Assembly: GCA_946480245.1 (NCBI GenBank)
Contig: CAMLIZ010000042.1
Coordinates: 1 to 32,943, forward strand
Source: an uncultured Pseudomonadota bacterium
GTDB lineage: Bacteria > Pseudomonadota > Gammaproteobacteria > Burkholderiales > Burkholderiaceae
Length of the DNA: 32,943 nt
Direction: 5' to 3'
The notes below the pieces were generated by a model. It ran no database searches and was not told where the DNA came from. It worked only from the letters and a program-made list of their open reading frames with translations. A program made the position numbers and the translations under genes. How positions within the stretch are numbered: the first letter of the stretch is position 1; each line of letters starts with the position of its first letter. Of this stretch, positions 1 through 7,859 are shown one piece after another.

Positions 1-356
1 AGCATCTCGTAGAAGCACTGGTTCACGACGATCGGCAGGCCCTGGCCGCCGAACTCGGGGTCACAACTCAGCGCGGGCCAGCCGCCTTCCACGTACTGCT
101 GGTAGGCCTGCTTGAAGCCCTTGGGCGGCGTGACCTCGTGCGTCTGCTTGTCCAGCGTGCAGCCTTCGCGGTCGCCCACCTGGTTCAGCGGCGCGATCAC
201 CTCGGCCGCGAACTTGCCGCCTTCCTCGAGCACCGCGTTGATGGTCTCCACGTCGATGTCGGCATGCTTGGGCATCTGCTTCAGTTCGTCGGCGACGTTG
301 AGCATCTCGTGCAGCACGAAATGCATGTCGCGCAACGGGGGGGTGTACTGAGGCAT
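1..356 (-). CDS. Acyl-CoA dehydrogenase, N-terminal fragment (cut by window edge)
   Basis: Only the first ~118 residues are in the window; the rest lies beyond base 1. The protein begins MPQYTPPLRDMHFVLHEM and continues through an all-helical N-terminal acyl-CoA dehydrogenase segment with the conserved stretch GGWPALSCDPEFGGQGLP. This long N-terminal form is typical of the large FadE-like/DMSP-type acyl-CoA dehydrogenases of Burkholderiales, flavoenzymes that introduce the alpha-beta double bond in fatty acyl-CoA (first step of beta-oxidation). The ATG at 354-356 is preceded by a strong AAGGAG ribosome site (362-367). It lies 28 bp downstream of a TetR regulator on the same strand, so the two probably form one operon controlled by the operator at 1095-1116. 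The exact substrate cannot be told from this fragment. Confidence 0.88.
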   Translation of the reverse strand, partial: MPQYTPPLRDMHFVLHEMLNVADELKQMPKHADIDVETINAVLEEGGKFAAEVIAPLNQVGDREGCTLDKQTHEVTPPKGFKQAYQQYVEGGWPALSCDPEFGGQGLPIVVNQCFYEM

Positions 357-384
357 GGGAACTCCTTGTCGTGATGCAGGTGGC

Positions 385-1080
385 TCAGCGGCGCGCCTTG
401 GCAGGTCGCGGCGCGTCGGCAGTGAGGGCGTAGTGGGCGACGATGCGGCCGAAGCCGCGCCGCGCGCGCTCGATCGCGCCCGGCAGGCGCAGGAAGCGTG
501 CGTCGTGATGCAGGGCCAGGATCAGCCCGTGGATCTCGAACAGCATCTGCAGTGAATCGGTGTCGGGCTTCAAGTGGCCTTCGTCGATGGCCATGCGGAT
601 GGCGCGTTCCAGTGCGGCATGCCAGGCGCGCACCATCGAGGCCAGCGCGTCGCGCACCGGGCCGGGCCGGTCGTCGAACTCCACGGCCCCGCTGATGTAG
701 ATGCAGCCCGAATCGATTTCCACCGACACGCGGCGCACCCAGCGCTCGAACAACGCCTGCAAGCGGGGCAAGCCGCGCGCCTCGCGGATCGCCGGGTAGA
801 AGATCTCTTCCTCGAACTTCTGGTGGTACTCCCGGATCACCGAGATCTGCAGTTCCTCGCGCGAGCCGAAATGGGCGAACACGCCCGACTTGCTCATCTG
901 CGTCACCTCGGCCAGCGCGCCGATCGACAATCCCTCCAGGCCCATGCTGGAGGCGAGCGCAAGCGCGGCGTCGAGGATCGCGGCCCGCGTCTGCTGGCCC
1001 TTTTGCAGGGTCGGCTGCCGAACCGGCTTGCGCACGGCGGCGGGCAACTTCGGCTTTACAGGCGTTTCGGCGAGCGACAC
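385..1080 (-). CDS. TetR/AcrR family transcriptional regulator
   Basis: 231 residues, normal for TetR regulators. A basic, low-complexity N-terminal extension of ~28 residues is followed by the DNA-binding domain (about 29-75), with the helix-turn-helix around residues 50-71 containing LSIGALAEVT and KSGVFAHFGSREEL. The rest is a helical ligand/dimer domain without a recognisable ligand signature. The start is a GTG at 1078-1080; no ATG fits the family's N-terminus. A palindrome sits 15-36 bp upstream of this start, which suggests autorepression. The gene lies just ahead of an acyl-CoA dehydrogenase on the same strand, so a role in sensing acyl-CoA or fatty acids and controlling beta-oxidation is a reasonable inference, but the ligand is unknown. 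Confidence 0.9.
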   Translation of the reverse strand: MSLAETPVKPKLPAAVRKPVRQPTLQKGQQTRAAILDAALALASSMGLEGLSIGALAEVTQMSKSGVFAHFGSREELQISVIREYHQKFEEEIFYPAIREARGLPRLQALFERWVRRVSVEIDSGCIYISGAVEFDDRPGPVRDALASMVRAWHAALERAIRMAIDEGHLKPDTDSLQMLFEIHGLILALHHDARFLRLPGAIERARRGFGRIVAHYALTADAPRPAKARR

Positions 1081-1094
1081 GGCGGACCCACAAG

Positions 1095-1116
1095 AAATCG
1101 AACGATCGTTCTATTT
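1095..1116. promoter_or_regulatory. Palindromic operator, probable TetR-regulator binding site
   Basis: A 22-bp inverted repeat, with a perfect 12-bp core GAACGATCGTTC (1100-1111) and matching AAAT/ATTT flanks broken by one mismatch pair (1099/1112). It lies directly upstream of the GTG of the TetR gene. Size, symmetry and position fit a TetR dimer site controlling the regulator and the dehydrogenase behind it. Confidence 0.7.
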
Positions 1117-1224
1117 TGCAGACTTCCGTGTCCGCAGGGGAGCAAGGCCCCCACTTTTTCTAGGGGCTGCCGCCTAGAGCGGCAAGACGTCACGCTCCGC
1201 AGAACCACAGCTTGGCTCGGGCGG

Positions 1225-2217
1225 TCAGTCGGCGTCGGGCGAGTGCTCGTCTTGGGCCGCGCGGTCGTCGAGTTCGCGCCGCAGCTCATCGGTCTCCGAG
1301 ATGAACTGCTTCACCGGCACGCCCCCGGACAGGCGGAACACCGGCGGCGGCAAGGTCGAGAGGTACAGCTCGCCGAACAGCCGGTCGCTGCGCTGTTCGT
1401 TGAGGGTGCCCACGATCACCCCGCCCACCAGCACGCAGGCCGCGATGCCGCCGGCCAGCCACAGGCGGTTCACCGGCACTACCAGCGCCGCGTGGCGATA
1501 CAGCGTTGCCGCGGCCACCAGCACGCCCGCGGCCTGGCTGATGCGCGACAGCCACTCCCAGGACAGGCCGTAGGCCAGCACCGGCAGCACGATGTCCAGC
1601 AGCACGATCGCCAGCAGACCGCCGGTCAGCAGGCGGAAGTGGGCCCAGAACTCGAAGCGGTGCTGGAACAGCTTGGACGCCACGCCCCACACCACACACC
1701 ATCCGATGGCCGCGGCCGGCGCCGCCAGCAGCGGCATCAGCCAGTCAGTGAGCGAGGAGCCTGGATCGAGGTAGATGCCGTGTTCGATCAGTACCAGCGC
1801 CCACAGTGACAGCGCGGCCGCTGCCGTGGCCCACGGCCGTGCGCCACTGGCCGCCATGCCGAGGGGGCGCTCAGGCTCCAGCGCCTCGCCGGCCAGCCGC
1901 ACGCGCAAGCGCGTAGCGCCGATCTGCCACACCTCGCCGCCCGTGGGCAGTGGCACCTGCTCGCCCTCCAGCAGCGTGCGCGGGCCCAGCTGCACACCGT
2001 TGCGCGTGGCGCCCACCTGCAGCAGCAGCCCGGCGCCCTCCGCTGCCTCGACGATGCGACAGTGGTGCGCGGCCACATGCGGGTCGTCGATCATCATGTC
2101 GTTGTCGAGCGCACGGCCGAAGTTCACCGGCCACTGCGTCACGACGAAGCCGCGGCGCACGCTGCCGTCGCGCTCGAGCACCTCGATCAGCGCGAGGCGG
2201 TCCTGCGGTCGTTCCAT
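1225..2217 (-). CDS. FHA domain-containing integral membrane protein
   Basis: 330 residues. An N-terminal forkhead-associated domain (about 10-108) shows the phosphothreonine-binding hallmarks: G34-R35 in NFGRALDND, the H-x2-HH-x-R-like segment HVAAHHCRI (47-55), and N73-G74 in GATRNGVQL. FHA domains bind phosphothreonine peptides. Residues ~130-270 hold about five hydrophobic segments (near 130-146, 160-180, 198-218, 228-247, 252-270), so the FHA head is probably cytoplasmic on a polytopic membrane anchor. The C-terminal ~60 residues are soluble and charged. The start codon at 2215-2217 lies inside the end of the upstream protease gene (31-bp overlap), implying translational coupling and a shared function. 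No Ser/Thr kinase or phosphatase is visible nearby. The function of the pair is unknown to me. Confidence 0.85.
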   Translation of the reverse strand: MERPQDRLALIEVLERDGSVRRGFVVTQWPVNFGRALDNDMMIDDPHVAAHHCRIVEAAEGAGLLLQVGATRNGVQLGPRTLLEGEQVPLPTGGEVWQIGATRLRVRLAGEALEPERPLGMAASGARPWATAAAALSLWALVLIEHGIYLDPGSSLTDWLMPLLAAPAAAIGWCVVWGVASKLFQHRFEFWAHFRLLTGGLLAIVLLDIVLPVLAYGLSWEWLSRISQAAGVLVAAATLYRHAALVVPVNRLWLAGGIAACVLVGGVIVGTLNEQRSDRLFGELYLSTLPPPVFRLSGGVPVKQFISETDELRRELDDRAAQDEHSPDAD

Positions 2218-3626
2218 GCGAATCCGTCGAGGTAATGGGCGGCCAGGCGCTGGGCGTTCTCGAAGCTCACGCCATGCGCGTCGAAGCGGCCCTGCACGCC
2301 CATCGTGGGCTGGTCCACCGTGGCCACCAGCACCGACAGCTCGTACAAGCCCTTGAGCTTCTTGTGCGCGCGCAGACACATCACGGCGCGCAGCGTGAGG
2401 CCGTCGCGATCGACGAAGCGCTCGTGGCATTGCGGCGCCGTGATGTAGGCGTTGTTGTTGCCGAAGAACTCGTTGCGAAAGCTCGCCGAGTAGCGCTGCG
2501 AGAAGCGCAGCGCGCCTAGCTTGCGGCCGTCGTAGGCCTCGTGGCGCACGCTGATCCAGCCGGTGTAGAAGCCGCTGTTCACGTAGATGCGATGGTCCAT
2601 GTTGCAGTCGGAGCGCTCGAACTCCAGCCCGCGTGAATCGGGCGGCGTGCTGCGCCCCCAGCAGCGCACGAAGTCCTCGCGCGGCACCGGGATGGCGTAG
2701 CGCGCGTGGCCGGCATTGCGCCAAGGCAAGGCCACGAAGCTGCGCGTCATCGCCTGCTGCTGCAGCATCAGCTGGCGCGTGATCTGCGGCCATGCGGGCA
2801 GCGTCATCGGCGTGGCGCCACGGCTGCGCTCCAGCAGCCCCTGTGCAAAACCGCCGGGCACCAGGAAGCTGATCTGCTCGCCATCGCGCCGCGTGGCGAC
2901 GTTGACGCCGATCACGCGGCCGCGCCCGTCCAGCGCCGGGCCGCCGCTCATGCCCGGGCTGAGCGAGCCGCCGAAGAAGATCGTCGGCACGAAGCTGCGC
3001 TCGACGAGGCCGTTGTAGGTGCCTTCCGCCACCGCAAAGCCGACGTCCAGCGGGTTGCCGAGCGAGAACAGGCGTTCACCGCGCGCCAGCGCCCGCTCGG
3101 CCGGACGGAACGCCAGAAAGCCCCGGCCGGCAAACGCATCCGCCTGCGATGGTCGCAGCAACGCGAGGTCGTGCACCACGTCGACGTCCAGCAGTTCGAG
3201 TGCACCCTGGTGCCCGTCGGCAGTGGAGTACACGAGGCGGTAGCGCGTGGGCTGCAATGCGTAGGTGCTGACCACGTGGTAGTTGGTGATCAGGTGGCCC
3301 TGGTCGCTGACGAGGAAGCCCGAGCCCACGGTGGCCTGACTGTCCTGCCCCTTCAACAGCGTGCGCACCTGCACGAGCTTGGCGCGCGCCGCCTCGTACA
3401 CGCGCTGGCCGGCCGGTGACGGCGGTGGCGGCGGCTCGACCAGGTCGCCTTCGATATCGGCGCCCGCCGCGGAGGCAGCCGATGCCGGCGCGGAGGCCGC
3501 TGCCGCCGTGCTGGCCGCCGATGCAGCCGAAGCGGCCGCGGGTGCCCGCGGCGCCGCCGCAAACGCGACGCCCGCCAGCAGCGCGATCAACCCAGCCAGC
3601 CACGAGAAGCGGCGCATGAAGTTCAT
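2187..3626 (-). CDS. Trypsin-like (S1C-type) serine protease, secreted or periplasmic
   Basis: 479 residues. A signal peptide (residues 1-24, MRRFSWLAGLIALLAGVAF...) is followed by an Ala/Ser/Pro-rich low-complexity linker to about residue 70. The chymotrypsin-fold domain follows with an apparently intact triad: H117 in TNYHVV, D153 in HDLALL and S227 in PGMSGGPAL. The segment DQGHLITNYHVV resembles HtrA-type proteases, but no PDZ domain is visible. The C-terminal ~200 residues are a domain I do not recognise, containing several Cys (for example in FVRCWG, RSDCNM, APQCHE and MCLRAH) that could form disulfides in the periplasm. It overlaps the FHA membrane-protein gene downstream by 31 bp. Its substrate is unknown. 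It is transcribed divergently from the HNH gene. Confidence 0.85.
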   Translation of the reverse strand: MNFMRRFSWLAGLIALLAGVAFAAAPRAPAAASAASAASTAAAASAPASAASAAGADIEGDLVEPPPPPSPAGQRVYEAARAKLVQVRTLLKGQDSQATVGSGFLVSDQGHLITNYHVVSTYALQPTRYRLVYSTADGHQGALELLDVDVVHDLALLRPSQADAFAGRGFLAFRPAERALARGERLFSLGNPLDVGFAVAEGTYNGLVERSFVPTIFFGGSLSPGMSGGPALDGRGRVIGVNVATRRDGEQISFLVPGGFAQGLLERSRGATPMTLPAWPQITRQLMLQQQAMTRSFVALPWRNAGHARYAIPVPREDFVRCWGRSTPPDSRGLEFERSDCNMDHRIYVNSGFYTGWISVRHEAYDGRKLGALRFSQRYSASFRNEFFGNNNAYITAPQCHERFVDRDGLTLRAVMCLRAHKKLKGLYELSVLVATVDQPTMGVQGRFDAHGVSFENAQRLAAHYLDGFAWNDRRTASR

Positions 3627-3664
3627 TCTAGGAAGCGCTGTGCACGCCGCACCACGGCGCCAAG

Positions 3665-3694
3665 TTGAGTGCAGACACGTTCTGGCGCTATGCT
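3665..3694 (+). promoter_or_regulatory. Candidate sigma-70 promoter for the HNH gene
   Basis: TTGAGT (3665-3670) and TATGCT (3689-3694) are separated by 18 bp in the region between the divergent protease and HNH genes. Each box matches four of six consensus bases. A transcript would have a leader of about 60 nt before the ATG at 3761. Prediction by eye only. Confidence 0.4.
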
Positions 3695-3760
3695 CGACGG
3701 GTCAGTGCGACCGCAAGTCCCGTTCCAAGCTCTTGGCTCACGAAAGGATGACTGGAAGCC

Positions 3761-4318
3761 ATGGATGTGCTGCAGCTCGATGTGTCCGGCCGACCGCAAG
3801 CCTGGATCACGGCCAAGGAAGCCGCCGTGATCTACGCCAGCGACGGCGTGGCGTGGACGCTGGGGCGCGCATTCCATGTGCTGCGGGGCGGCATTCAGCG
3901 TGCCACCGGCCGGCAATCGCGCATCGAGGTGCACCCGATCATCGCGGTGCGCGGTGCCGTGCCCTCGCGCGCGTGGCGGCAGACGCCGGCGCTGTCGAAC
4001 CCCAAGCTGTTTGTTCGCGACCGCCACCTGTGCGCTTATTGCGGCCAGCGCTTCGGCTTCGACCTGCTGACGCGCGAGCACATCGTGCCCACCTCGCGCG
4101 GCGGCCACGACACCTGGATGAACTGCATCACGGCCTGCCGTGCCTGCAACGGCCGCAAGGGCAACCGCATGCCCGAAGAGGCGCGCATGACGCTGCTGTA
4201 CCTGCCCTACGTGCCCAGCCTGCACGAGGACATGATCCTGCGCGGGCGCCGTATCCTGGCCGACCAGATGGAGTTCCTGCTCGCCAGCGTGCCGCGCAAT
4301 TCACGCCTGCACGGCTGA
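3761..4318 (+). CDS. HNH endonuclease family protein
   Basis: 185 residues. The HNH domain (about 88-135) has the zinc pairs C91-x2-C94 and C126-x2-C129, with the catalytic His in REHIVP (H107) and the following Asn residues (N121, N130). This is the ββα-metal nuclease fold. The N-terminal ~80 residues and the C-terminal helix are not diagnostic. Stand-alone HNH proteins of this length are common as single chromosomal genes in Burkholderiales, and nothing here (no methylase, integrase or phage gene) ties this one to restriction or mobility. Its DNA target and role are unknown. The start is the ATG at 3761, with a weak GGAAG just upstream. Confidence 0.85.
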   Translation: MDVLQLDVSGRPQAWITAKEAAVIYASDGVAWTLGRAFHVLRGGIQRATGRQSRIEVHPIIAVRGAVPSRAWRQTPALSNPKLFVRDRHLCAYCGQRFGFDLLTREHIVPTSRGGHDTWMNCITACRACNGRKGNRMPEEARMTLLYLPYVPSLHEDMILRGRRILADQMEFLLASVPRNSRLHG

Positions 4319-4436
4319 GGCAACGTTTCTTTACCGGAACTCAACGTCGCGGCAGCGGCTCTGACCTAACTTCAGGCGTCAACGCCGGCTTTGCCGCGCC
4401 CGTTGCAGCCCCATCACACCCCGAGGAGTCCCCCCC

Positions 4437-4916
4437 ATGAAACGCACGCTCACCGCCGCGGCGCCGCTGCTGCTGGCCCTGCTGGCCGCTTGTTCCACCA
4501 CCAGTCCCGACGTGATCCAGCGCGGCGACGCGCAGCGCCTGTCCTCGGTGCAGGACGCCACCGTGCTGTCGGTGCGCCCGGTGCGGGTGGACGGCACGCA
4601 AAGCGGCATCGGCGGCGCCGCCGGCGCCGTGGCGGGCGGGGTGGCCGGCTCCACGGTGGGCGGCCATCGCGAGCATGCCGTGGTGGGTGTGCTGGGCGCA
4701 GTGGCCGGCGCGGTGATCGGCAACGCGGTCGAGCGCGCCTCCACCACCGAGGACGCGGTCGAAGTGCTGGTGCAGATGAAGAACGGCGAGCGCCGCGCGA
4801 TCGTTCAGGCCAAGGGCCAGGAGACCCTGAACCCCGGCGACCCGGTGATCCTGGTCACCACGGGCGGCAAGACGCGCGTGACTAAGGCGCCGCCCGTCAC
4901 GGCACCGCGCAGCTGA
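4437..4916 (+). CDS. Glycine-zipper outer-membrane lipoprotein (SlyB/PcpY type)
   Basis: 159 residues. It has a lipoprotein signal peptide ending in the lipobox LLAAC with the acylated Cys at position 19; Ser at +2 predicts outer-membrane sorting by the Lol system, whose LolB is encoded at 22340. Residues ~58-95 form a glycine-zipper double hairpin (repeated GxxxG/GxxxA, for example GIGGAAGAVAGGVAG and VLGAVAGAVIGNA), the hallmark of the 2TM glycine-zipper domain of SlyB-like envelope-stress lipoproteins. A small β-rich C-terminal domain follows. A strong GAGGAG ribosome site precedes the ATG. It ends 4 bp from the convergent 79-residue gene; no terminator hairpin is visible between them. Confidence 0.88.
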   Translation: MKRTLTAAAPLLLALLAACSTTSPDVIQRGDAQRLSSVQDATVLSVRPVRVDGTQSGIGGAAGAVAGGVAGSTVGGHREHAVVGVLGAVAGAVIGNAVERASTTEDAVEVLVQMKNGERRAIVQAKGQETLNPGDPVILVTTGGKTRVTKAPPVTAPRS

Positions 4917-4920
4917 AGCT

Positions 4921-5160
4921 TCACACGTCGAGGGTATAGACCAGGGCCGCAGCGCGTTCCGCCGCGCTGTGCCCACCGAGCGCCACATCCCAGGCCGCAT
5001 CAGCCGCACCGCGCTGTGGCCGCAGGCCGCTCGTCATCACGCCCACCTCTTCCGAGCTGGCGTCGAATTCCTCTACCAACCGAAGCTCGCGGTCAAACAG
5101 GCGCGCCAGCATGGCGCCGTCTTGCTCGATCAAGACCAGGTAACGGGCAGGCGTTTGCAT
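4921..5160 (-). CDS. Small conserved-looking protein of unknown function
   Basis: 79 residues, starting MQTPARYLVLIEQDGAML. It is acidic, with no signal peptide, membrane segment or cysteines. The N-terminal half looks like a short β-sheet (YLVLIEQDG, LARLFDRELRLVEEF), followed by a helix. I do not recognise a named family; it resembles uncharacterised small proteins that I believe are widespread in Burkholderiales. The ATG is at 5158-5160. It starts 23 bp after the cyanophycin synthetase stop on the same strand, so it may be the last gene of that operon, but no functional link is proven. Confidence 0.7.
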   Translation of the reverse strand: MQTPARYLVLIEQDGAMLARLFDRELRLVEEFDASSEEVGVMTSGLRPQRGAADAAWDVALGGHSAAERAAALVYTLDV

Positions 5161-5183
5161 GCCCCCAAGCGTAGCGCAGTGCG

Positions 5184-7859
5184 TCAGCCGAGGCGCCGCG
5201 CGGGTGGTGGGCCGGGTTGCGCCGACCACGCCAGGCGCAACTGCGGGACCACCCGCTCCTCCATGAGCCCGAAGCCTCCCAGCGCCTCCTGCAGGTCGGA
5301 CAACGCGGTGGCGCAGGCATAGACGAGCAGGTCGCCGGGCGCGCAGCGGCCCAGGCCTTCGCGCAGCGCGGCGCGCAAATCGACGATCTCCGTCACCGGG
5401 CGGCCGGAGGCGCGCGCGCCGCGCGTCAGCACGCGGGCTGTGGCGCCACGGGGGCGGCCACGATCCTCGTCGAGCTCGTAGACGATCGTGTCGTCGAAGC
5501 CCTCCGCGCACAGGTGGCCGATCTGCGCCAGCTCGGCATCGCGCCGGTCACCGGGCGCGGAGACCACGCCGACGATGCGCTGCGCGCCCAGGCTGCGACA
5601 GGTGTCGATCAACGCGCGGTATGCCGCCAGGTTGTGTGCGTAGTCGACCACCAGCCGCACCGCACCGATCTGGAACTGGTTCATGCGCAACGGGTTGCCC
5701 TGGCTGCTGCAGGCAAACCCGGTCAGCGCCTGCGCGATGGCGGGCAACGGCTGGTGCAGCGCCACCAGCGCCGCCACCGCGGCCAGCGCATTGGCCACGT
5801 TGTGGCGCGCGCGCCCGCCCAAGGTGAACGGCAGCCGGTCGGGCCGCACCACCGGCTGCAGCGCGCCACCCGACGCCAGCACGATCTCGCCGCCGTGCAG
5901 CAGCACCGCGCGGCCGCCACCGCGCAGGTGTTCGCGCACCACCGGGTGGTCGCGCGTCATCGAGAAGAACAGCACTTCAACGCCGTCGCGCGCCTGCGTC
6001 GCCATGGCTGCGCACAGTTCGTCCTCCGCATTGAGCACCAGCGCGCGACTCGCGGTGTCGGCCACCACCGCCTTCACCTGCGCCAGTTGCTCCAGGGTGT
6101 CGATACCGTCCTGGCCCAGGTGGTCGGCGCTCACGTTGAGCACCACGGCCACGTCGCTGCGGTCGTAGCACAAGCCGCGCTTGAGAATGCCGCCGCGCGC
6201 GGTCTCCAGCACCGCGGCGTCCACGTCGGGGTCGGTGAGCACCGCGCGGCCCGACCAGTAGCCGGTGCAGTCGCCCTCCATCACGCAGCGGCCCTCGATG
6301 TACACGCCTTGCGTGGTGGCGCAACCGGTGCGCAGGCCCTGCTGCTGCAGCACGTGCGCGATGGCCAGCGACGTGGTGGTCTTGCCGTTGGTGCCGGTGA
6401 CCGCGACCAGCGGGATGCGCCCGTCGTCGCCGGGCGGGAACAGGCCATCGACGATCGCCCGGCCGGCTTCGCGCCGCGTGCCTTGCGACGGCTGCTCGTG
6501 CATGCGCAGGCCGGGCGCCGCGTTCACCTCCACGATCGCGCCACGCTGCGGCCCCAGCGGTTGAGCGATGTCGCGGCACACCAGGTCGATGCCGGCCACG
6601 TCCAGCCCGACGCGGCGCACCGCGCGCACGCACAGCGCAGCGGTGTCGGGGTGCAGCAGCTCGGTGACGTCGTGTGCCGTGCCGCCAGTGGAGAGGTTGC
6701 CGTTGCTGCGCAACAGCACCGTCGCACCGGCTGGCGGCACGCTGTCCGCATCCAGCCCTTGCTCGGCCAGGCACGCGGTGGCCGCCGCGTCGAGCCGGAT
6801 CTGCGTGAGCGGCGCCTCGTGGCCGCGACCGCGCTGCGGATCGGCGTTCGTCTGCGCCACCAGTTCGCGCACGCGTTGCCGGCCGTCACCCACCACATGT
6901 GCCGGCACGCGGCGCGACGCCGCCACCACCTTGCCGTTGATGACCAGCACGCGGTGGTCGCCGCCTTCCACGTGCTGTTCCACGATCACCTGCGCGGCGT
7001 GACGGCGCGCCTGCTCGAAGGCCGCAGCCAGCGCGCGCGCATCGCGCACGCACGCGCTCACGCCACGCCCCTGGTTGCCATCGAGCGGCTTCACGGCCAC
7101 CGGCCAGCCGAGTCCCTGCGCGGCCGCCAGCGCCTCGCGCTCGGAGCTCACGGTGCGGCCATCGGGCACGGGGATGCCGGCTTCGGCCAGCAGCCGCTTG
7201 GTCAGCGCCTTGTCGGCGGCGATGTCCACCGCGATCTGGGAGCTGACGTGGGTGAGCGCGGCCTGGACGCGGCGCTGGCGCGCGCCCCAGCCGAGCTGGA
7301 ACAACTGCGCGTCGTCGGCCAGGCGCAGGGCCGGAATGCCGCGCGAGCGCGCCGCCTGCACGATGGCCTGCGTGCTCGGGCCCACCCCGTCTCGGCCGCG
7401 CAACGTGCGCAGCTCCTCGAGCAGCGGCTCGGTGTCGAGCACGCGGCCCGACGCCGCCGCCTGCACGAGCTGCAGCGCCTGCTCCAGTGCGCGCTGCGCC
7501 ACGCTTTCCACCGCGTAGCCGACCACCACGCGGTAGTGGCGCGGGCGGCCCGGAATCATGCGCGTCTTGCCGAAGCGGATGTCGTCCCCGACGCGCGCCT
7601 GCAACTCCAGCATCACGTGCTCGGCGATGTGGCCCATGTAGGTGCCTTCGTGCAACCGGTCGACGAAGCCACCGCGGTAGCCCACGCCGCAGTGGTGCTC
7701 GGCCAGCCCCGGCAGCATGCGCAGCAGGCGCTGCGTGAAGCCCGAGATCTGGTGCGACGCCACTTCGTCGAGTTGCTGGAGGTCCAGTACCGCCAGCAAG
7801 CAGGGCCGGCGCGCATAGAGGTTGGGACCGCGCAGGAAGCGCGTCTCCACGATCTTCAT
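5184..7859 (-). CDS. cphA: Cyanophycin synthetase
   Basis: 891 residues, a full-length CphA1-type enzyme. It polymerises aspartate and arginine into cyanophycin, a cytoplasmic nitrogen/carbon storage polymer, using two ATP-dependent ligase sites. The N domain (1-~160) includes HHCGVGYRGGF and an HIAEH motif (77-81). The ATP-grasp domain (~215-475), which adds Asp, contains VAVKPLDGNQGRGVS and EVNAAPGLRMHEQPS. The Mur-ligase-like domain (~480-891), which adds Arg, has an intact P-loop GTNGKTTT (489-496) and LETARGGILKRGL. Both ATP sites look complete, unlike the degenerate CphA2 form. The ATG at 7857-7859 overlaps the stop of the upstream cyanophycinase-like gene (ATGA), so the two are translationally coupled. 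Only one cphA is present in the window. Confidence 0.96.
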   Translation of the reverse strand: MKIVETRFLRGPNLYARRPCLLAVLDLQQLDEVASHQISGFTQRLLRMLPGLAEHHCGVGYRGGFVDRLHEGTYMGHIAEHVMLELQARVGDDIRFGKTRMIPGRPRHYRVVVGYAVESVAQRALEQALQLVQAAASGRVLDTEPLLEELRTLRGRDGVGPSTQAIVQAARSRGIPALRLADDAQLFQLGWGARQRRVQAALTHVSSQIAVDIAADKALTKRLLAEAGIPVPDGRTVSSEREALAAAQGLGWPVAVKPLDGNQGRGVSACVRDARALAAAFEQARRHAAQVIVEQHVEGGDHRVLVINGKVVAASRRVPAHVVGDGRQRVRELVAQTNADPQRGRGHEAPLTQIRLDAAATACLAEQGLDADSVPPAGATVLLRSNGNLSTGGTAHDVTELLHPDTAALCVRAVRRVGLDVAGIDLVCRDIAQPLGPQRGAIVEVNAAPGLRMHEQPSQGTRREAGRAIVDGLFPPGDDGRIPLVAVTGTNGKTTTSLAIAHVLQQQGLRTGCATTQGVYIEGRCVMEGDCTGYWSGRAVLTDPDVDAAVLETARGGILKRGLCYDRSDVAVVLNVSADHLGQDGIDTLEQLAQVKAVVADTASRALVLNAEDELCAAMATQARDGVEVLFFSMTRDHPVVREHLRGGGRAVLLHGGEIVLASGGALQPVVRPDRLPFTLGGRARHNVANALAAVAALVALHQPLPAIAQALTGFACSSQGNPLRMNQFQIGAVRLVVDYAHNLAAYRALIDTCRSLGAQRIVGVVSAPGDRRDAELAQIGHLCAEGFDDTIVYELDEDRGRPRGATARVLTRGARASGRPVTEIVDLRAALREGLGRCAPGDLLVYACATALSDLQEALGGFGLMEERVVPQLRLAWSAQPGPPPARRLG

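Noticed and set aside
1159..1178. Hairpin TCTAGG/CCTAGA as terminator for the FHA gene
   Set aside because: The T-run lies on the wrong side for the minus-strand transcript; in that direction A residues follow the stem.
3761..4318. HNH gene as part of a mobile or restriction element
   Set aside because: No methylase, integrase, phage or IS gene and no composition change around it; such single HNH genes are common in this order.
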